Shown here in pieces: positions 61,846 to 64,000 of a stretch of DNA of 64,000 nucleotides. The position numbers and the translations under genes are program-made. Position 1 is the stretch's first letter. Each line of letters begins with the position of its first letter. The stretch is from Rhyzopertha dominica (Eukaryota > Arthropoda > Insecta > Coleoptera > Bostrichidae). The stretch is from the NCBI GenBank assembly GCA_025024175.1, contig QCXZ01000003.1, forward strand, positions 18,992,392 through 19,056,391. Reading direction: 5' to 3'. The notes under the pieces were generated by a model. That model worked only from the letters and a program-made list of their open reading frames with translations, was not told where the DNA came from and made no database searches.

Positions 61846-62138
61846 CTGATTTAGTACAATTTAGGTATGGTACTTACCATAAACCGCAACCGTTTTCTAC
61901 ACATTCTTATAGGGTGCTTGTGTGCGTAATACTTATCGTAGTTACAATTATAATTACTTCCGGTCTTCACTACAACAATGAATAACCTACATTGCATTAA
62001 CTGTTGTACATAAATTTGTGATCTGAATGTTTGCCTTGATCGGTTGTATATATGTATAATAAATCAAAACGTAACGAATAAAGTATATTATATATATTGT
62101 AAAGTCTTTTTGCTTCATTATAAATTAATGCAGAATTA

Positions 62139-62180
62139 ATACAGAGCGCTTTCACCTACTCTTTGCCATTGTCAGTGCAT
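62139..62180 (-). ncRNA. Decayed hammerhead ribozyme
   Basis: The minus strand has stem I ATGCA/TGTAT (5 pairs, one G-U), CTGACAA (a core G changed to A), GAAA, palindromic stem III AGCGCT and C17. Stem II no longer pairs well. The stem III palindrome is the same as in the PLE 300-400 bases away, so it is probably a remnant of a related PLE end. No protein blocks remain upstream of it. Confidence 0.42.
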
Positions 62181-63564
62181 TTAGTAGGAATAAAACTTAA
62201 AAATAATGACAAAATTTAGACAATATTGTCAAAAATGGAAAGCAACTTCATTTTAAGTTGAACATTTTAAGTAATCTAATGTTTTGAAAATATATTTGTA
62301 GAATTTAGAGCAAAATATTTTGTAGACTTATCAGAAATACACTTAAAAGGATCTAAATTGAGCAAACTGGCTGAATGCTTTTGCGCTTTAGCACGAATTA
62401 TAAAAGCATGCACACTACACTACATACCATTGTTCCAGGAGAAACGGTTAAATAGGAAAATTATCATTATTAAAAATTTACTAAAAAGTAATATTACACA
62501 ATGTTATGGACACGATAGTCAGTAAGATGTAAATAATCATACCGATTTAAAGCAATGGTGCTAAAAAGTTAAAACAGTTACTTGTAAAATGATGATCAAA
62601 ACAGTTTGTAGGATTTTAGCGGTCTGTTTTGGAAGCAGGCAATGTGCTATTTTGAGAAAGAGAGGGTGAAAAGAAAAAAGAAGAAATAAATTATTTTAAG
62701 TTGTAGAGTTCCTATTATTTTAAAGAAAGGAAATCTGTACACTGACCACATAATAGTAATTTCCTTATTCGGCTACTGCAAATAATTTAGGTTAATCAAA
62801 ATGATTTTTGCCAACTTTCGACGGAGGGGTGGAGAGATACAAATTAGTCTATCAATTACAAATTGTTTCATGGACTTATTCGTAAAATTTAATGGGCTTT
62901 CAATTACTAATTGAATTGCATACAGGTGTTAAGTTTAGGGTACGAGATAGACCAGCTTAGATACTTCCTTCTTAAAACTTTTGTTTCTTTTTGTTAAATT
63001 ATTTGGATAAAAGTGGATACTTAATTGTCCTTCCAAAGAAACAATCTAGGTAAAATCTTTCTATAAATATCTAAGAAAAAATTGAATTAGAGTTATGGAT
63101 CGTTTGTAGAATAGAATTCGCTAGGATGCCTTAACTATGCGCTAACTGATGTCCATAATTTATCTTATTGGTAAATATAAATTATACGATAACCTATAGT
63201 ACGTAAAAACAATGTATATTTTTATGACGGATGTACATTATTGCAACTGTAAATTAAAATTAAAATGTTATCAAAAATTCTTTAGTGAATAAGGTTAGAC
63301 GCCCACACATACTTCCTCCTTCAGTTAACGTGGCAATTGTATTATATACTGAAAACACTTTCATGGTGACTTATATGAAACATTAACGCCATAAAAATTA
63401 ATGAGGCAGGCGACTTAGTGTTAAATGATACAAACCCGCTATTGCGTAATTCAATTAGATGACGCTTATCATATATATCTAACTACTTGTTCGACACTAC
63501 TTTTACACAGTCTAAAACCTTCCCCTTCGTTACCATGTTAACTTTTGAGCGCATTTATATAAAA
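62181..63564. other. No gene recognised
   Basis: AT-rich DNA. Minus-strand sequence next to 62181 may once have been PLE but cannot be read. Confidence 0.35.
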
Positions 63565-63990
63565 CGCAGATAAGATGGCTGAAAATAACATCTTTTTAAA
63601 GGTGATATGTTTTTCTCATAATCCAAGATAGCAACATAGTTGCTAGCAACTCAAAAATTTTAAATTGTAAGTGCTCTTGAAATCCACTTCAGAAAATTGA
63701 AATCGGAAAATCCATTCTTAAGCTATGAGGGTTTCAAACTGCAAACGCTTCTTTGGTGGTAACTGTATCCGTATTAAATAACAAACTCTGAGACACTTAT
63801 GGGTTTATTTAAGCAGCTTAATACAGTTTCCCGAGTCGATTTTATTAACAACCTAACGCCTCCAACACCCATAGCAAGATGTCAGAACAGAATCTGTCTA
63901 ATCTAAAGTCACAACTGACACAACAGTAACGACTGTAGCACCATTGTAAATTTTGTTAAAAACATCAAATCACCTTTAAAAGTAGGTCAC
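63565..63990. repeat. Foldback repeat also present in the polycystin intron
   Basis: AAGATGGCTGAAAATAACAT, then TTTTTAAAGGTGATATGTTT and CCAAGATAGCAACATAG (63572-63642), matches 1451-1535 in the same order. An inverted, better preserved copy of the same end (CTACAGTCGTT, TTTTAACAAAATTTACAATG read on the minus strand) lies at 63920-63985. The unit is therefore an inverted-repeat element of about 0.42 kb that reaches the end of the window. Confidence 0.55.
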
Positions 63991-64000
63991 TTTTCACAGC

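Noticed and set aside
1..64000. CRISPR arrays, tRNA and rRNA genes
   Set aside because: No regularly spaced repeats and no tRNA B-box/cloverleaf or rRNA sequence were seen; the direct repeats present are diverged transposon sequence.

Overview
The window looks like a stretch of insect nuclear genome. It is AT-rich, its genes are split by long introns, it is packed with Tc1/mariner, hAT, Penelope-like and foldback elements, and it carries a recognisable orthologue of the insect gene furrowed. The species cannot be told from the sequence. No rRNA, tRNA, CRISPR array or bacterial-type gene was seen.

Left part (1-5925, + strand): the 3' end of a polycystin-1-like gene. Two exons can be joined in phase, 121-243 and 2068-5903. 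Together they give 1318 residues with a degenerate GPS motif, a first membrane helix, a PLAT domain and a polycystin channel region, 11 helices in all. A polyadenylation signal follows at 5920. More exons lie to the left of the window.

Centre (9335-34572, - strand, convergent with the first gene): seven exons that splice in perfect phase into the furrowed (fw) protein. In transcript order they encode a fucolectin-type (FTP) domain, a C-type lectin domain, three sushi/CCP domains, a Ser/Thr/Pro-rich stalk with a transmembrane helix, and a cytoplasmic tail. The seven exons give 736 residues in one frame. The exon for the start codon and signal peptide was not found; it must lie upstream, beyond 34572 or outside the window. 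The two genes are a membrane channel-like receptor and a cell-surface lectin/adhesion receptor, and nothing suggests they share a pathway.

The fw introns and the whole right half (34.6-64 kb) are mobile DNA in many stages of decay: a cecropia-type mariner (22348-23616), a hAT element with a perfect 8-bp target duplication (25927-27982), a near-intact Tc1 element with identical 35-bp inverted repeats (34985-36565), a three-copy MITE family sharing CAGGGTCCGCC ends, two-copy foldback families, a hAT-type MITE built of GTATCGA-like repeats (52476-53660), LINE 3' debris (58800-59240), and several Penelope-like element (PLE) fragments.

The most interesting signal is a set of hammerhead self-cleaving ribozymes at PLE ends. 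Two identical copies lie on opposite strands at the tips of a palindromic PLE insertion flanked by a 15-bp direct repeat (60247-60289 and 61736-61778). Another complete one with an unrelated sequence lies at 34862-34903. A core without stem I sits at the terminus of a third PLE (19790-19831), and a decayed one lies at 62139-62180. All have a short self-complementary stem III (AGCGCT, ACTAGT or ACGT), which suggests action as dimers.
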